A stretch of DNA of 64,000 bases, from assembly GCA_032622095.1 (NCBI GenBank), contig CP136061.1, positions 55,997,762 to 56,061,761 of the forward strand. Direction: 5' to 3'. Made by a program: the position numbers and the translations under genes. The notes beneath the pieces are model-generated. The model searched no databases. It was given only the letters and a program-made list of their open reading frames with translations, and had not been told where the DNA came from. How positions within the stretch are numbered: position 1 is the first letter of the stretch; each line of letters starts with the position of its first letter. This DNA comes from Siphonodentalium dalli (Eukaryota > Mollusca > Scaphopoda > Gadilida > Siphonodentaliidae). Below, in pieces: positions 1 to 13,600 of this stretch.

Positions 1-161
1 CATTCTCTTATATATGGTAGTTTCCAGTAGGGATCCTAGAATATATAAGAGAATATATTACATTGGCCTAACAATATTTACCTTGACCTTGTAAGCCAGT
101 GCATTCTCTTATATATGTGAGGCTACCTATGGTACCTGCAGATATAAGGGAATGCACTGGC
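1..161. mobile_element. TGCATTCTCTTATATAT-type multi-palindrome element (cut by window edge)
   Basis: Two short palindromes, each made of CATTCTCTTATATATG and its complement around a CCCATAGG-like centre, joined by GGCCTAACAATATTTACCTT. Confidence 0.65.
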
Positions 162-310
162 ACATGATTCAATGCTCCACTAGCGCAGCTCCCATCAAGA
201 AATGGTTATATTATATATTTGAGTCTCCCAAGTTCTTCCAGCTGCATATTTTGTAGATTTTATTTTCCTGCTTTACAGAAGAAATTTAATCATTTACAAA
301 TTTCCAAATT

Positions 311-665
311 CACTAAAGACGGACTATCTCTTCCTCTAACATGTGTTGTATAGTTTACTGGTTATAAAATAATAAAAATAAGCCGGAGATACCTGTCTGG
401 AAATGTTACTATCAATTAATATTGATTTTAAATCAATATGTATTTTTTAATGCGAGAATTAAGTGGGATATATATTTGTTCCTATTTTTTTTAGAAAAAG
501 TTCCAATAAACACGAGCCCTAAAATACTGGACATTGATTGTATGCTTATTATAATACTAATTGATAGAAGTGTTTCCAGACAGGGGTCTTCGATTCATAT
601 TTATTATGTTATACACAGGAAACTATAAAATACTTGTTATAGAAAGAGATAATGATTAATCCATC
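311..665. mobile_element. shortened copy of the TTAA-flanked TIR element
   Basis: Both inverted ends (AAAGACGGACTATCTCTTCC and TTAATCCATCTGTA) are present but most of the middle is missing. Confidence 0.65.
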
Positions 666-1008
666 TGTAAGAGTAAGTGTTTTTCAAGTTGTGTGTCTTC
701 AAGAATTGGAGTGTATCACACTGAGCCAAATTCAATATATGATGGTCAGGTATTTCAAAGACTAGAAACAAAATTAACAGCTTTTTCATAGTTTTAGTAA
801 TTTTCCGACTAGATTGTGTACAAAACATGATTTCTTATTAGTCTATGGTGAAGACAAAACTATTTTTGAACAAATTATGTGTTAGACTTACAAACTGTGA
901 AGGGATTTCCAAACACATTGTGATGCTATCGTTTTACAATTGAAAGTGTTCTAAATAATTTTGCACATTTCATGACTGGAGCTTCCTGAAATTTAGCGAA
1001 AACACTGT
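666..1008. other. no gene seen
   Basis: AT-rich sequence with no convincing ORF, splice pair or repeat match to the rest of the window. Confidence 0.5.
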
Positions 1009-1375
1009 ACCAATGCATTCTCTTATATATGACAGTCTCCCATAGGCAGACTCACATATTTAAGAGAATTCATTGGCCTAACAACATTTATCTTGACCAT
1101 GCAAGCCAGTGCATTCTTTTATATTTACAACCTGCCATATGGGAGACCATTATTTATGATTAATCCTTCCATAATTGGAGCTTCATGAAATTTTTTGAAA
1201 ACTTGTGCCAATGCATTCTCTTATATATGCGAGTCTCCATTATGATGCCTTGCATATATAAGAGAATGCATTAAGCTAACAATACTTATATTGAACTTCT
1301 AAGCCAGTGCAGTCTCTTATATTTAAGATTGTATATATGCGAGATTCATATATATAAAAGAATGCATAAGCATGA
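1009..1375. mobile_element. two TGCATTCTCTTATATAT-type elements
   Basis: The same palindrome pair and CCTAACAA linker appear at 1009-1130 and 1200-1375, separated by a CCATAATTGGAGCTTCATGA segment that recurs beside other copies. Confidence 0.65.
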
Positions 1376-1813
1376 CTGGTTGTTTTTTCTATTTATGCCC
1401 CAACATTTGTTAAACAGACAAAAATGCCAAAAAATGGCATTTTTGGAAAAGTATCAAGACTGAAGGAGTAATCTCAGTCATAAGTTAATTTTACTCAACA
1501 AAACACCAAAAAAAAAATGCCATGAGAAAAACAGGGTATATGGATTTAAATTTATTTCAATTTGCTCTGGAGGTGGGGGGGGGGGGGGGGTTAATATATA
1601 TTCAGACACATATGATACTTTTTTACATTTTACCATTTCTGCGATTCACCCACCCCCGCAACCAATTTCTTTCCCTCTTTACAATTGTTTTCCCAAAGCA
1701 TTTTTCAACACCCCTCCCCATCTGTCTGTCTGAATATATATGTGGAGATTCTATGAGGAAACAACTATTTTTTACCATCTTACCATCCGCCCAGAACATT
1801 AAACCTTTCTAAG

Positions 1814-2126
1814 GCTGAAGGGGTCACTCTCACCAAAAAAAGTGCTGAAGGGTACACATGGTTTGAAAATGTGCTGAAGGTTTGTGATCGCCACTAACAC
1901 CGTTACTTAAACTGTGTTTCTGAAAGTCTGACGCCCATGAGCAGTTTGTTTTCAGTTCATTTTCTGTTCATTGGAATGTAATCAATTATTCTCTAACAGA
2001 AATCATGGCAGATACGAAATCTAAACGTCATTTAGAACGACATTTCAAACCCTGTATACCATTCAGCACATTTTCAAATCCTGTGTACCCTTCAGCACTT
2101 TTTTTGGTGAGAGTGACCCCTTCAGC
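1814..2126. mobile_element. Mutator-like MITE copy 1
   Basis: Ends GCTGAAGGGGTCACTCTCAC and its complement. Nine-base flanks CTTTCTAAG/CTTACTAAG agree at 8 of 9. The TIR extends inward through AAAAAAAGTGCTGAAGGGTA with further CTGAAGG repeats. Confidence 0.8.
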
Positions 2127-2136
2127 CTTACTAAGT

Positions 2137-2904
2137 TAGATACATGTAGGTCTACCACTACATATAACGCTGTAAGGCAATAAAAACCAATTATGCTTTT
2201 AAAGCGTAATGGAGTTACGCTTAAGCATAATCAGCCATTACATGTTAGATTGATCTCCCATATAGTACTTAATATATGCAATGACAATGTTGTTGTTTGA
2301 GCCATCCAAATGATTTTGGAGTATAAATATAAGCAGCAAGTGAAATAATTGAAAAATAATTTATTATATATGATAAACAAGCATAAATTATAAATAGTTA
2401 AGCAATAGTTCCTTGTTAGCATTGTTGAAAACATCCCATACTGTTGTTCCCCTCGCAGAGCAGATAGAAAACCGTCAATGTCACTGATATCAACAACCGA
2501 CTATTCCAGGTGGTTCCATTCCACAGTTGTTTTAACAAAGAAGGGGTGTTCGTATTGTGAGCTGCTAGTACGCAGAAGTTGGAACGATTCTGTGTTGTTA
2601 CACACCTCCTTCTCCACCGGATTTTGACTGACACGTACATGTGCAGTCCTCAAATTTTGTTGGCTGTAGCCTGTATTTGCCTTGTGTTTTAGATAATCAG
2701 GCTTAGGAAGTGCTCAGTGCTGGGAGCAACCCCATGACTATTTTGTGGTATTTAACCAGTCGCTGTTCTTTCCTTCTGGGAGCTTTACCTCAGACAGCAT
2801 GTCTGTGACTGTCAGTCACTGACTGATCCATCATCTCGTCTGTATATGTTCTTTTCTGTATCTGTTCTTTGAGTTTAAGAGAGATCTCGAGGTCAAGTGA
2901 CCAA
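2137..2904. other. no gene seen
   Basis: Contains a short inverted motif around TAAAGCGTAATGGAGTTACGCTTAAGCATAAT (2195-2232, split here over two palindromic halves) and otherwise nothing recognisable. Confidence 0.45.
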
Positions 2905-3456
2905 TTTTGAATGGGGATTTCCATGCAAATCTGCAGAGCAAAATTTAGAGTTGCACATACTTCTGAGTGTGACTTGATTTAGTATTGAAAACAACAGGTA
3001 TTTACAGGGACGCCAGAAGCATCAAAGTGCAAGGGGGCAAACCAACCAGGAGGGCACTTTTCGGGTACCCACTGGCCTCACCTGAGTCAGGCCAGCAAGG
3101 GGGGCAAGTGCCCCCGTATGTCCCCCTTCTCTGGCGTCCCTGGGTATTTATCTGGCGACTGGCGGGTCCAATTGGAACTTGTTCCATTATAAATTATAAT
3201 GTTGGTGTATTTATTTTTGAATTTTATATTGATATTTCGAATCTGACAAATATAAGTTATGACTTATGTAGGTCAAGTGATATGTAATTCCCGAAAACAA
3301 TTCTCAAAAATATATTTATAGCAAAATTTTATAATTTACGAAGCGGACCCACCAGATAAATACCTGTTGTCTAGTACCACATCAAGTCACACTCAGAAGT
3401 ATGTGCAACTCTTTAACTTTTGCTCCGCAGATTTGCAAGGAAATCCCCATTCAAAA
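2905..3456. mobile_element. foldback element with nested palindromic insertion
   Basis: Outer arms (TTTTGAATGGGGATTTCCAT ... AGTGTGACTTGAT and complement at 3380-3456) are about 90 bp. Inside is a second inverted repeat, TATTTACAGGGACGCCAGAA ... TTCTCTGGCGTCCCTGGGTA (3000-3150). Confidence 0.8.
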
Positions 3457-3814
3457 TCCACCACGGCGGAAGACACACACTATTCGTTGCTCTTTCCAAT
3501 TTTTCGTCGTCTTCCCGCTTACGAAAACTTCTTATTTGATCGCATTTTGCCAATTTAAGCTCAATATATCTCAGTCTTTTTCTAACGATACCCTGACAGT
3601 GAAACCATGCTTGACAGAACACAGGGATATCCCCAATCTATTTATAGCATATCAGGCTGTATCAGGGGAGATAAACCATGCATGCAGTTTATAGAAGCGT
3701 TAGGAACAGGCAGTAAACAGCTGATTTCAACAACAACAACATGGTGGCGATTATTTTTGAGTCCCTTTAAGTTATCAGATTTATATATATATCTTTAAAA
3801 TAGCCCAAAACCTG

Positions 3815-4095
3815 TTATTTATCAACATTTTGTTCCACGAAATTTGCCGGTTTGTCAAATAGCTGACACAAAAAAAGCCACTTTATTTTAGAGTTATCCA
3901 TCTTTATCCACAATTTGGTCTTCTCGGCCAGTAAATATTCCAGGTGGTGAAAAATAATAGATTTAAAAAATCGATATCTGATCACTCTGAGCTTTGATGG
4001 GTGGATTCCTCGACTCGAATCAAATATTTTTACCCCCCGAGGCCAAATAAATCGTAATTGAGGAGCGCTTAATCGGATTGAATACATTTAAGTAT
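3815..4095. mobile_element. GGTACTCAATCCGAT-type element, half copy
   Basis: Contains TTTCACCACCTGG..., GATTCCTCGACTCGAATCAA, and ends GCGCTTAATCGGATTGAATA; only one arm is visible. Confidence 0.65.
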
Positions 4096-4099
4096 ACCG

Positions 4100-4950
4100 G
4101 TAGGAAAAACTCATGCTGCAAGGTACAGTTGAGTCCGTAGCTACGATGGTCTGACCGCTGCCATCACATATTTTCCAACCATTTTTGGTATATAAATTAA
4201 GTATTTAGTCAAATTAATTATCAGTGCCATTTGCACCCATCGCATGATACTCCCAATTAACACCAACTATATTATATTGAAACCGGAATTACATTCTGAG
4301 AAGAGAACCAGTTTTCTCGAAACAGGTACGGTACCGGCTCTTCCAAAAGACCCCGCCAATCGTAACCCGCTTTTTTTCCTTCGTGTTACAGTGCATGTCC
4401 TGGCAGAGGTGTATTTCTGTTGGGACAATATCGCACTATTTATTAGACATATTCGTCTAAATTCCATCAGTAAAATGCTCGCGAAACAGGACATACATGG
4501 GTAAAACCCATGCAAACCTATGTAAATCTGAACATACTCTAGTAAATTCTTGCTGGAGTAATGATGTAACGGATTATACTCTGGTAAAACCCTGGTGAAA
4601 CGGGATATACTCTGGTACCACCTCTTAAAAAGAATTTCTTCGGGATAAAAAGGACGCTCTTTAAATAAGCTCTTGAAATTTTTTGTATTATTTTGTTTTC
4701 ATTTCTGAATATCCTCGTTATTTAAACAATATAAATTTCTTCGAGAAAAAAACTCTGTTTAAAAATACGCTTTACTTCAAAAGTAGTTAGTTACCTCCAA
4801 ACCTGGAGCTACAAACATTGTGGTTTTTGTTTATATATGTGTTCCTGTCATAGATGGATTTTGTGAATAACTGAGTTCTACACTCCCTAGTATTAATGTT
4901 ATGTGACACCTAATAACACATACCGTGATTTCCACTGAGGTGGGTTAATA
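4100..4950. other. no gene seen
   Basis: A short overlapping pair of frames at 4244-4515 has no family resemblance. Repeated CTCTGGTAAAACCC-like phrases at 4500-4620. Confidence 0.45.
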
Positions 4951-4952
4951 CC

Positions 4953-5280
4953 GCTGAAGGTGTCACTCTCACCAAAAAAAGTGCTGAAGGGTACACAGGA
5001 TTTTCAAAATGTGCTGAAGGGTACACAGGGTTTGAAATGTCGTTCTAAAGGACATTCAGTGTTCGTATCTGCAATGATTTCGGTTAGAGAATAACTGTTT
5101 ACGTTCCAATGAATACTAAAATGTACTGAAAACAAACTGCTAATGGGCGCCAGACTTTCATAAACACAATTTAAGTAAAGGTGTTCGTGTCGATCACAAA
5201 CCCTGTGTACCCTTCAGCACATTTTCAAACCCTGTGTACCCTAATTCAGCACTTTTTTTGGTTAGCGTGACCCCTTCAGC
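4953..5280. mobile_element. Mutator-like MITE copy 2
   Basis: Ends GCTGAAGGTGTCACTCTCAC and complement; flanks GTTAATACC/GACAATACC agree at 7 of 9. Confidence 0.8.
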
Positions 5281-5284
5281 GACA

Positions 5285-5935
5285 ATACCATACAATAATA
5301 TACAAGTAATAAAAGGGGAATGATAGTATGCATCTTATTTCTAGCATAAAGTCTGGTAAGTTATCCTTGGATAAGTTCAGACTTTATTTGAGTCTACACT
5401 TTAATACAAACTGATCCTACAAAACGTATTTCAACCATGCATGGACAAGCAGTTACTCCAGTCAGGCTACGTGGGTCAGGTTGTGATTATTGTCTTTGTA
5501 TATTTAAGTCCAAAATGCAAACTTTGAACATGCAACAGTTACAAGGTGGAATCCAATCAATCTCAAAATTGATGGTACATAGGCTCCCATGTTTTGTTTT
5601 GTATGTAATGGTAAATACACCAGGATTTATCTTTTTTATAAGACTTTCCGATATTTTACCGAGTAGAGCCTGGTATACCATGTTATACAGGGCTTTTACT
5701 AGAGTAGTTTTACACGGGCATGATCGATAACTCTATTTTACAATAGCACATTACGCAACTGTTGTGTGTTTTGTCTCTTTTGTGGAAATAAAATCACATT
5801 TTGTCAGTTGATTGTAAAATTGTACCAATTTGCACACTCAAAAGTTAACAGGATGGGGCGAGAATATTCTTATAAATAAGTCAGCTAAGTCCAGAAGGAT
5901 TTAACACCTTATGTAACCAAACGTGCCATTCATAT
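5285..5935. other. no gene seen
   Basis: A 97-codon frame at 5437-5730 has no recognised motif and no splice context. TACAAGTAAT-rich flank. Confidence 0.45.
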
Positions 5936-5939
5936 GACC

Positions 5940-6535
5940 TCCAATCTGTTGTCCCCGTGTTGGGGAGTTAGAAAAGTTGGTCCGTCCCTCCGTTCGATTT
6001 GTTCGTTTCCGGACGATAAGTTGATAACTTTAATTTAGTAAGTCTGAACTGAACTGAATGAACTTTGGTATGTGGGTTTACTAGCACAGAATACATATCA
6101 AGTTATAATTCGGGTTCCGCACGCCAATTTTCACCAGAGTTAACTGGAATTTGCATTAAATTTTCGTTTCCGGATGACAATTTTAGTGAGTCTGAACTGA
6201 ATGCAATGAAATTTGGTATATGAGTTTACTAGCCCAAAATACAGGTCAAATTCGAATTTGGGTTCCGCCCGCAAATTTTTGTCGTAATTATGGTCCTTGT
6301 CGACTTATAATTTGCCAATTATTTTGGTTTCCGGTTGATAACTCTAGTTTTAGTCGTCTGACTGTTTTAATATATTGTATGTGGAATAGCCACATTAAAA
6401 TGCAGATCAAATTCGAATTTGGGGTAGGTCCGCCCATTTTTGCCGGAATCATTGTCCTTGTTGACTTAGAATTTACAGATTGTTTTGGTTTCCGGGTGAT
6501 CTGAATTGTTTTCAAATTTGGCACATTACTCGTTA
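5940..6535. repeat. tandem ~140-bp repeats with TTTCCGGATGATAAC core
   Basis: Four degenerate units each with GTTTCCGG..GATAAC, AAATTTGGTATGTGAGTTTA and CAAATTCGAATTTGGGTTCC. The same repeat type occurs at 19219, 61352 and 63525. Confidence 0.75.
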
Positions 6536-6617
6536 TGGCCCTTTGTTGAACCTGGAATTACCACGAGGAAGATCATAAATGAAGATGCGATAGAGCATCA
6601 AACAAGTTGATAATGGA

Positions 6618-6712
6618 ACGGGAAGATTCGGTCGCGAGAAGATTCGGCTCGGTAATTTTCTGTCGCGGAAAGATTCGGCTGGGAAGATTCGGCTGGGAAG
6701 ATTCGGCCAGTC
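6618..6712. repeat. short minisatellite, about 14-bp unit
   Basis: Degenerate units of GGGAAGATTCGGCT, the last three near-perfect. Confidence 0.7.
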
Positions 6713-6722
6713 TATTGATCTA

Positions 6723-7050
6723 GTTAAAGGTGGATTATCTCTTTGTAAACATGTATTATATAGTTACCGGAGTATAAAATATTAGACCTGAATCGAAGAC
6801 TCCTGTCCGGAAATGCTTCTATCGATTGATATTCATTTTATTTCGAATATTTTCTGGTCTGAAAAGGTGTGGTTGTTTAGCTAACGAACAAAAGTGGTTA
6901 CTGTTAACAGAAATTTTATGGTGTAATTTTGTCACAAATAAACATTAATTATACTCATTATCGCTTATAACTATGGAATAAAACAATAAAACCAATCAAT
7001 CTGGGACATTTGACGTTCGGTACGTAGCCATAGGAACAGATTCCGATTGC
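6723..7050. mobile_element. left half of a TTAA-type TIR element, upstream of MON1
   Basis: AAAGGTGGATTATCTCTTTG through the CTGGGACATTTGACGTTCGG block; the right half is missing. It ends about 240 bp before the MON1 ATG. Confidence 0.65.
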
Positions 7051-7289
7051 CTACAGGGCTCTTACTCTTACCTGGGTGTGTTGTCGCTGAGGCGAAAATC
7101 GGGGATCCATGCTGATCTATATCTTCCTTACTAGATACATGAATTTGTAACAATTCAGTCCTAAATAGTTGTTTATCAACGTATTTGGACCTCTGTAATA
7201 CGTCTTAAAGTTAATCAGCATAATCGAAAAAAGGATACATATTAGTACAGTACGTACAGTCTGTTCGCACGCCAGTTTGCGGGGAGGAG

Positions 7290-7616
7290 ATGGAATCGAG
7301 CACACCCATTTCCAAGATGGAAGCTAAAGAGGCGGATCATGCAACTTCGGAGTCTGAACAAAGTGATTTTATTGAGCCAGAAACTCCAGAAGACATAAAG
7401 AAATCAACACTCTTCGCCAGTGATTCCTATGAGAATCTTTATTACGAAAACATCGATGCCAACACCTTCAACGAGGAGAGCGCAGGTGTAATCGACGATC
7501 TTGTACGTCAAGGTTCGGTCGAAGAAACAGACACAGGGGCGTCAGAAGCAGAGAAGGTTGATGGGACTTCAAACGAGACATCAGGGGAGTCGAGTGACGA
7601 GAAAGCTAACATAAAG
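7290..7616 (+). CDS. MON1: MON1 coding exon 1
   Basis: This exon has 109 codons, from the start ATG to AAG|GTATTT, phase 0. It encodes the acidic, low-complexity N-terminus (many Glu, Ser, Asp), which is poorly conserved in the family. About 90 bp upstream there is only moderately GC-rich sequence and no TATA box. Confidence 0.9.
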
Positions 7617-10600
7617 GTATTTTTCTTACTTTGTTTTGCCCTCATAAAATTAAATTGATCACATGTGCTTGTAATGAGGTCCACTATGAGTACTAGTATG
7701 ACTAGTCTATAGTCTATGGCACTCTGACTCTGAGAGGCCAAATTCACATTTATTAATAATTATTAATTCCTGAATTGCGCTTCAGCCCAATTCAAGTGCG
7801 CTTCAGCTCAATCAGTGATGAATTACCAAATAAAGAGTTGGGTGGTCGGTCCCTTCATCGCAAAGCGATGACCGACGCAGAACGCATCGCTGGGGGAGAG
7901 CAAGAGAGGGCCGGGGTGTCCCTCTCTAGGTGGGGGGGGGGGGGAGGGACCTCCCTTGGGAAAATTAATTTTTTTTAGTACAAACGAGGCCCTCTGGTTA
8001 CTTAACAGAACATGTGTGACATTGTAACAGTCGATTTATTTGTATTTTGTTTCGTGAAAAATGAAGACAAGTTACTCTGAGACATCGTAATATTATTGTT
8101 GTGATTATTCGTGGAACACCGCCCATGCAGGTATATGACGTTAAAGCTAAATTAAGGTACATGCGACGAACTTAAACGCAACGGAATTCCAACGTCATCA
8201 GATGTATATATATTTACTCATTAAGTGCGACTTACATGTAAGTACTCATCGCCGACATCAATGGTGCCAATCGGGTTAAAGCACTTTCATGTGTTGGCAC
8301 AGTTATAAATAATTCGCTGTGTATGACTCACAATGTGATCACCAAGTTCGATTTTGACGGGTGCGGAGTATAAAATATTTATTTCATTTATTCATTTTCG
8401 TCTGACCTGACCAATTAAATGGGTGGACGGCGTTCCCCCGACGAAAAAGGTTGGGGGACGGCGTTCCCCCTGCAATTCATCACGGAGCTTTCAGTGCAAT
8501 TATCTTTCCATATATGGCTAAATTTCCTCCAGTTAATTAATGAAACAAGCAGCAGTCTCTGAATCTGAGAAATCGGCCATGTTGACCTATCCAACTGTAT
8601 GGTAGACCAAATTCACATTTAGAAAATAATTATGCTGAGCGCAATTGAATTGTGCTAAAGCACAATTATTGGGTGTCACATACAAGTATGATTATGGATT
8701 AATGATATGGAATAATATAGCTATTCAGGGGTGTAACAATAATTGCGCTTCAGCGCAATTGATATGAATCAAGCTGAATTGGGCTTCAGATCAATTGGAT
8801 TGCGCTTCTGCGGAAATATTAATAAATGTGAATTTGGCCTCCCATAGTCCACTGCCTCATAACCCCCCCCCCCCCACCCCACCCCACAACTTCTGTATCT
8901 GTATCTGTAGATATTGCAGTGCAGGAACCTTTTGGTTACCGGCGCACTGGTCCAGGTGCTATCACAGCCGAGTAACTTTATAACCCTGTGGTGACTCCAG
9001 TAGCGTTCTTTAACTTTCTTTAAGAGAGCTTTCCGATGAATGGCAACAAGCCATATTTCCGACTAAATCCTGAAAAGTTACCCATAATTCTGCTCTGATT
9101 AAGGGGTCGATTACTTAGGGCATTATTGTATATGTATGGGAGGCCAAATTCACATTTAATAGCTAAAATTTACGCTTAAGCATAGTGATGATAAATGCAA
9201 AATCAGGGAATACAGAATGATATTAGATTAAGACAAGTTTCACCTTTCAGCACTGCATTATCACTTAACCCTTAAAAATATAAAGATCCACAAATTTCAC
9301 ATCTGAATGAAGTTTCCTTATTTTTATATATTAATCAAATATAATGCACTTATAATTATTATTTTCTAGTTCTCTACAACAGAACTGGTAGAGGCTCTTG
9401 AACACAGTTCAAGTCACGATGAAACAGATTCACAGAGGGATGAGGATTATGTGGAGGATGTTGAAGATGTAACTAGTGCAAAATGGAAGAATCAAAAGAA
9501 GCACATCTTCATTCTAACGGATGCTGGAAAACCAGTCTATTCCAGGTATGGGAGGGGGGCTAATTGAGACTATTTATTCCAGGTTTTGTGGATTGGAAAC
9601 TTTATACATTCCTTCAATTGGGTTAGTGGTACATAATTTCTTCATTGTGTAGAGGGCAGAACAGGTACAACTGAACAACCTAAAATTTATGGTTAATCTT
9701 AAGAAACAAAAGATGTTTTCAGCTCTATAGTAATGCCTTAAATAATCGACTCCTTAACCACAGCAGAATTACGGGTAACTTTTCAGGATTTAGTCTGAAA
9801 TATGGCTTGTTGCCATTCACCGGAAAGCTCTCAGTGATTATTTAGGGCATTACTGTATATCAACATTCGGTAATCTTTCCAGGGACCAGCCTAAAGGGTG
9901 ACTTGGGAGTCACCTTCTCCCTAAAATGTGCCACTTCTCCCTAATATTTTTGTCCCAGGGAGAAGTGACTTCTCTCTAATATACTAGCATTTATATGTCC
10001 TCAACATCATATTTAAAGTATATTTACTGATTATAATGCCAGGTGTTATTTATATTAATACTCACTATAATTGTTTTATAAATGGGCTCTTGTGTTGCAT
10101 ACCCTGCTTGACAAAACAAGTGTCCATCTAACCGCAGTGCAGTTAGCGTTGCCACCGTGGCTGAAATGCAACTACACCGCGGCTCCACCGGCTACAGTTG
10201 GGCCGCGGTGTACTTGCCGATCGGCCATGGTGTAATTGCCGCGGTGTACGTTCATTAAACTGAAAAAAGACGATACTAACCAGAAATCTAACCACGGTGT
10301 ACATGCCGTTCGGCTGCGGTGTAGTTGCCTTTCGGCCGCAGTGTACTTGCTGTTGGGCCACGGTGTACTTGCCGTTCGGCCGCGGTGCTCAACTGCAGTT
10401 ACAAACTCTGACACCGCGGCCGAACGGCAAATACACCGCGGTGCCAATGGACACTTGTTTTGTCCAGCGGGGTAAGTCTTATTGGATCATAGAAGGGTGA
10501 TGTTGGAGTTTACATTGTTAGTCAGCCGCTGTTACTTCTCCCTGATAAGTCAACTTCTCCCTAAAAATCAAACAGAGAGAAGTAACTGCTCCCATTTGGA

Positions 10601-13600
10601 TTTTCATGTACATGTAGGTATGTTTTTATATCCCTCCTGCTTGGAGGTTCAACTGATCCAAGTCCATTGAAGCCTCAGTAGTTTCTAAATACAGAAGAAT
10701 ACTTGTTATGAAATTTTCTGATTGTGCCATAAAAGTTAAAACCTATTAAAAGTCTTGAAAGTCGATATCTGAAAGCATGAAAATTACATGAATGTGTTCC
10801 TACTGGTAGGTTCTATCTCATTCTCATTATGTTCAGCCATAGAATACATACAAGTAGAAATCAAGCTTTGAAGTAGTGTCTGACATTTGTAGAATTAGGT
10901 CCCCAGAGGGTGAATTTAGTAATGCTACCCTGCACAGCAGGCTAGCATCACCAAATTCACCCTCTGGGGACCTCATTCTGCTTAGGCCTTGTCCTCTGGA
11001 AAAGTATCTATAGTCTCAAATTAACATTGTTTTAGGTACTTTTTCCATTCTGAGAAGTTTCCATATCCCCTAATTTGCAGAAGATAAAATTCATAATCGA
11101 GGTGACTAATGGGTAAACATCACCAACTTCAACTGGAGAACTTGAATCTGATCCTAGGTCTCCCATAGCAGTCGAGGCCTAAACAGATTGAGGTACCTAG
11201 ACAGTGTTCACGCTGTCGGTAGCCAAATTAGCCAATGGCTAATCTTTTTCGAATTTGGCTAATAAAAATTTCATTTGGCTAAACTTTTGGCTAAACTTTT
11301 TTTTACCCCGAATGGAGACTGAAAGCATGGAGTCAGAAAGCTAATTAATAAAAGCTCTCAATAGATCGACATTCAAGACAAAGTTAGGTGACGAAAGTAT
11401 TTCATTATTTTCGTGCTTTTGAAATATCGTTCCGTAGCAGCAAAAGGTAAGCTCTAACATTTAGTGATGTGAACGAAAGTGGGAATATATCGCCGACTGT
11501 ACAAAGGGAACCCCGATCGCGGACAGTACAAAGGGAAAGCCGATCGACAACTCTATCAACCAAGCGATCACAAGGTGATATGCAATCATATTTAGTGTTT
11601 TAATCTGAGAAAGATTACGTCACTCTGCACGAAACAGCAAAAGGTCTTTATTTTACATTTAATCCCCTAATCCCCCATTGTCTGTCTGGTCACTCACAGG
11701 GCCTCTGCACAATTCATGTTTATGATGACATTGCATTTATGACCGTCGAGGTTTATGGGCACCAAGTGTAAGACAATAGCTTAATCAGCCAAATGCGAAT
11801 CACGACAGATATTTTGTGGCTATTTGTCGTCAATATCGATACAGTCAAAATAATATGCATGCTTTTATGACAGATTGTAATTTGATAATGGCGTAACAAT
11901 ATTAAGTTATTAGTTTCCAGATGTCACTTAGATATTTTCGCAAGGATAAATATTTAATGATTTAAAAAAAGATATTGCAAGATATAAAGGACAAATATTA
12001 AGGACAATCCCGGGTTACCCCCCCCCCCCCCCCCCCCCCCCCATCACTCTTTCACATAAAGATTAAATAAATTTTTAATAAATGATGTATATAAAAATAC
12101 TTCTAGTTCATCAAAATTATTAAAATTATTGTGTATTTTACCTGTGTCTGTTAGATTTTACGTTTTAGTCATTAATTGTGAACCGACCAGTAAACGATGA
12201 TTTAATTTGGCCAAAGTTTTTTTTAATTTGGCCAAAAAACATTTGGCTAAATTGTTTTTCATTTGGCTAATGAAATTTTCATTTGGCTAAACTTTTGGCT
12301 AAAGTTTTTTTCGGTCCTAGAGGGTGAATTTGGTGATGCTAGCCCACCATGCTTGATACCTTCACTAAATTCACCCTTTGGGGACCTCATTATACTCTTG
12401 ATCACGAAATACTGTTGAATCGATTGGAAATTTCTTTTGGGATATCTGACAGCGCGCTCAAGTGGTTCGGTTCATATCTCTCTAATCGTGTTCAGAGGAT
12501 TCAAATTGGCAGTGCGTTTTCCAAAACCTTTCATCTGCAATATGGAGTCCCTCATGGATCTGTCCTGGGGCCTGTCTTGTACTTAATCTACACCAAACCA
12601 CTTGGTGAGATCACCAGGAGACAAAGTGTCTCTGCGCACATGTATGCTGATGATACTCAGCTTTACATTTCTGGTGATAACCCCTATTTTCTTCTCACTG
12701 TAATGGAAAACTGCATCGGTTCTGTGAAATCGTGGATGTTGGCTAATAAACTAAAATTAAATAGTGACAAAACTGAAGTAATGTGGGTGTCTAAGCCGTC
12801 ATACATAGAAAAGGTGGGCATAGATGTTATGACTATTGATGGTAACCAAGTTTATTTCTCAGATAGCGCGAAGAACCTTGGTGTATTTTTGGATAGATCA
12901 CTCTCTATGACATCACATATTAGCCAGATATGCAAGGCAATATACATTGAACTTCGAAAACTGGGTCAAATGAGGAAATACATAAACACTGACTCAGCTA
13001 AAAAACTTGCTTCATCTCTGATTCTCAGTCGACTTGACAATTGCAACTCTCTTTTGACTGGTATACCATCTATCCAAATTACCAGGCTTCAGCGTCTGCA
13101 ACACACTGCTGCAAGGATAGTTCTGTGTCGTAAAAGATCTGACGACATAGATGAAATGTTGCAAGAATTACATTGGCTACCTGTGACAGATAGGATTATT
13201 TATAAACTTGTTACATATGCATATCAAGCAACCCATGACTCAAAAGCTCTTCCAGCATACTTCAGTGATATCCTTGTTCCGTATGTCCCACACCGATCAC
13301 TTCGTTCAGAGGACAAACTTCTTTTGACACCATCTGGTGCTAATTTGATCATGGTTGGCTACCGATCTTTCAAAGTAACATGCGCAAATGCATGGAATCC
13401 TCTGCCATTGAACATAAAAGAGTCACCATCTCTTGACGACTTTAAAAAGTAATTGAAAACTTACTTGTTTGCGCGGCGTTTCAGAAAATGACTTTGATAT
13501 TGTGTATATTTATATTTCATGTTTATGTTTATGTCAAGCGCTTAGGGCCCGCTTATTGGGGATAAGCGCTATACAAATATTATTATTATTATTATTATTA

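Noticed and set aside
2985-3287. 100-codon frame
   Set aside because: Lies wholly inside a nested foldback element.
7771-7980. 67-codon frame in MON1 intron 1 with a G-run
   Set aside because: Low complexity and overlaps a TIR repeat half-copy; no homology.
10143-10500. Five overlapping frames on both strands in a GC-rich stretch
   Set aside because: All come from the TIR-bounded minisatellite.
12349-12391. N-terminal 14 codons of the open frame preceding the reverse transcriptase
   Set aside because: This is hAT-type MITE sequence fused by the LINE insertion, not LINE or host coding sequence.
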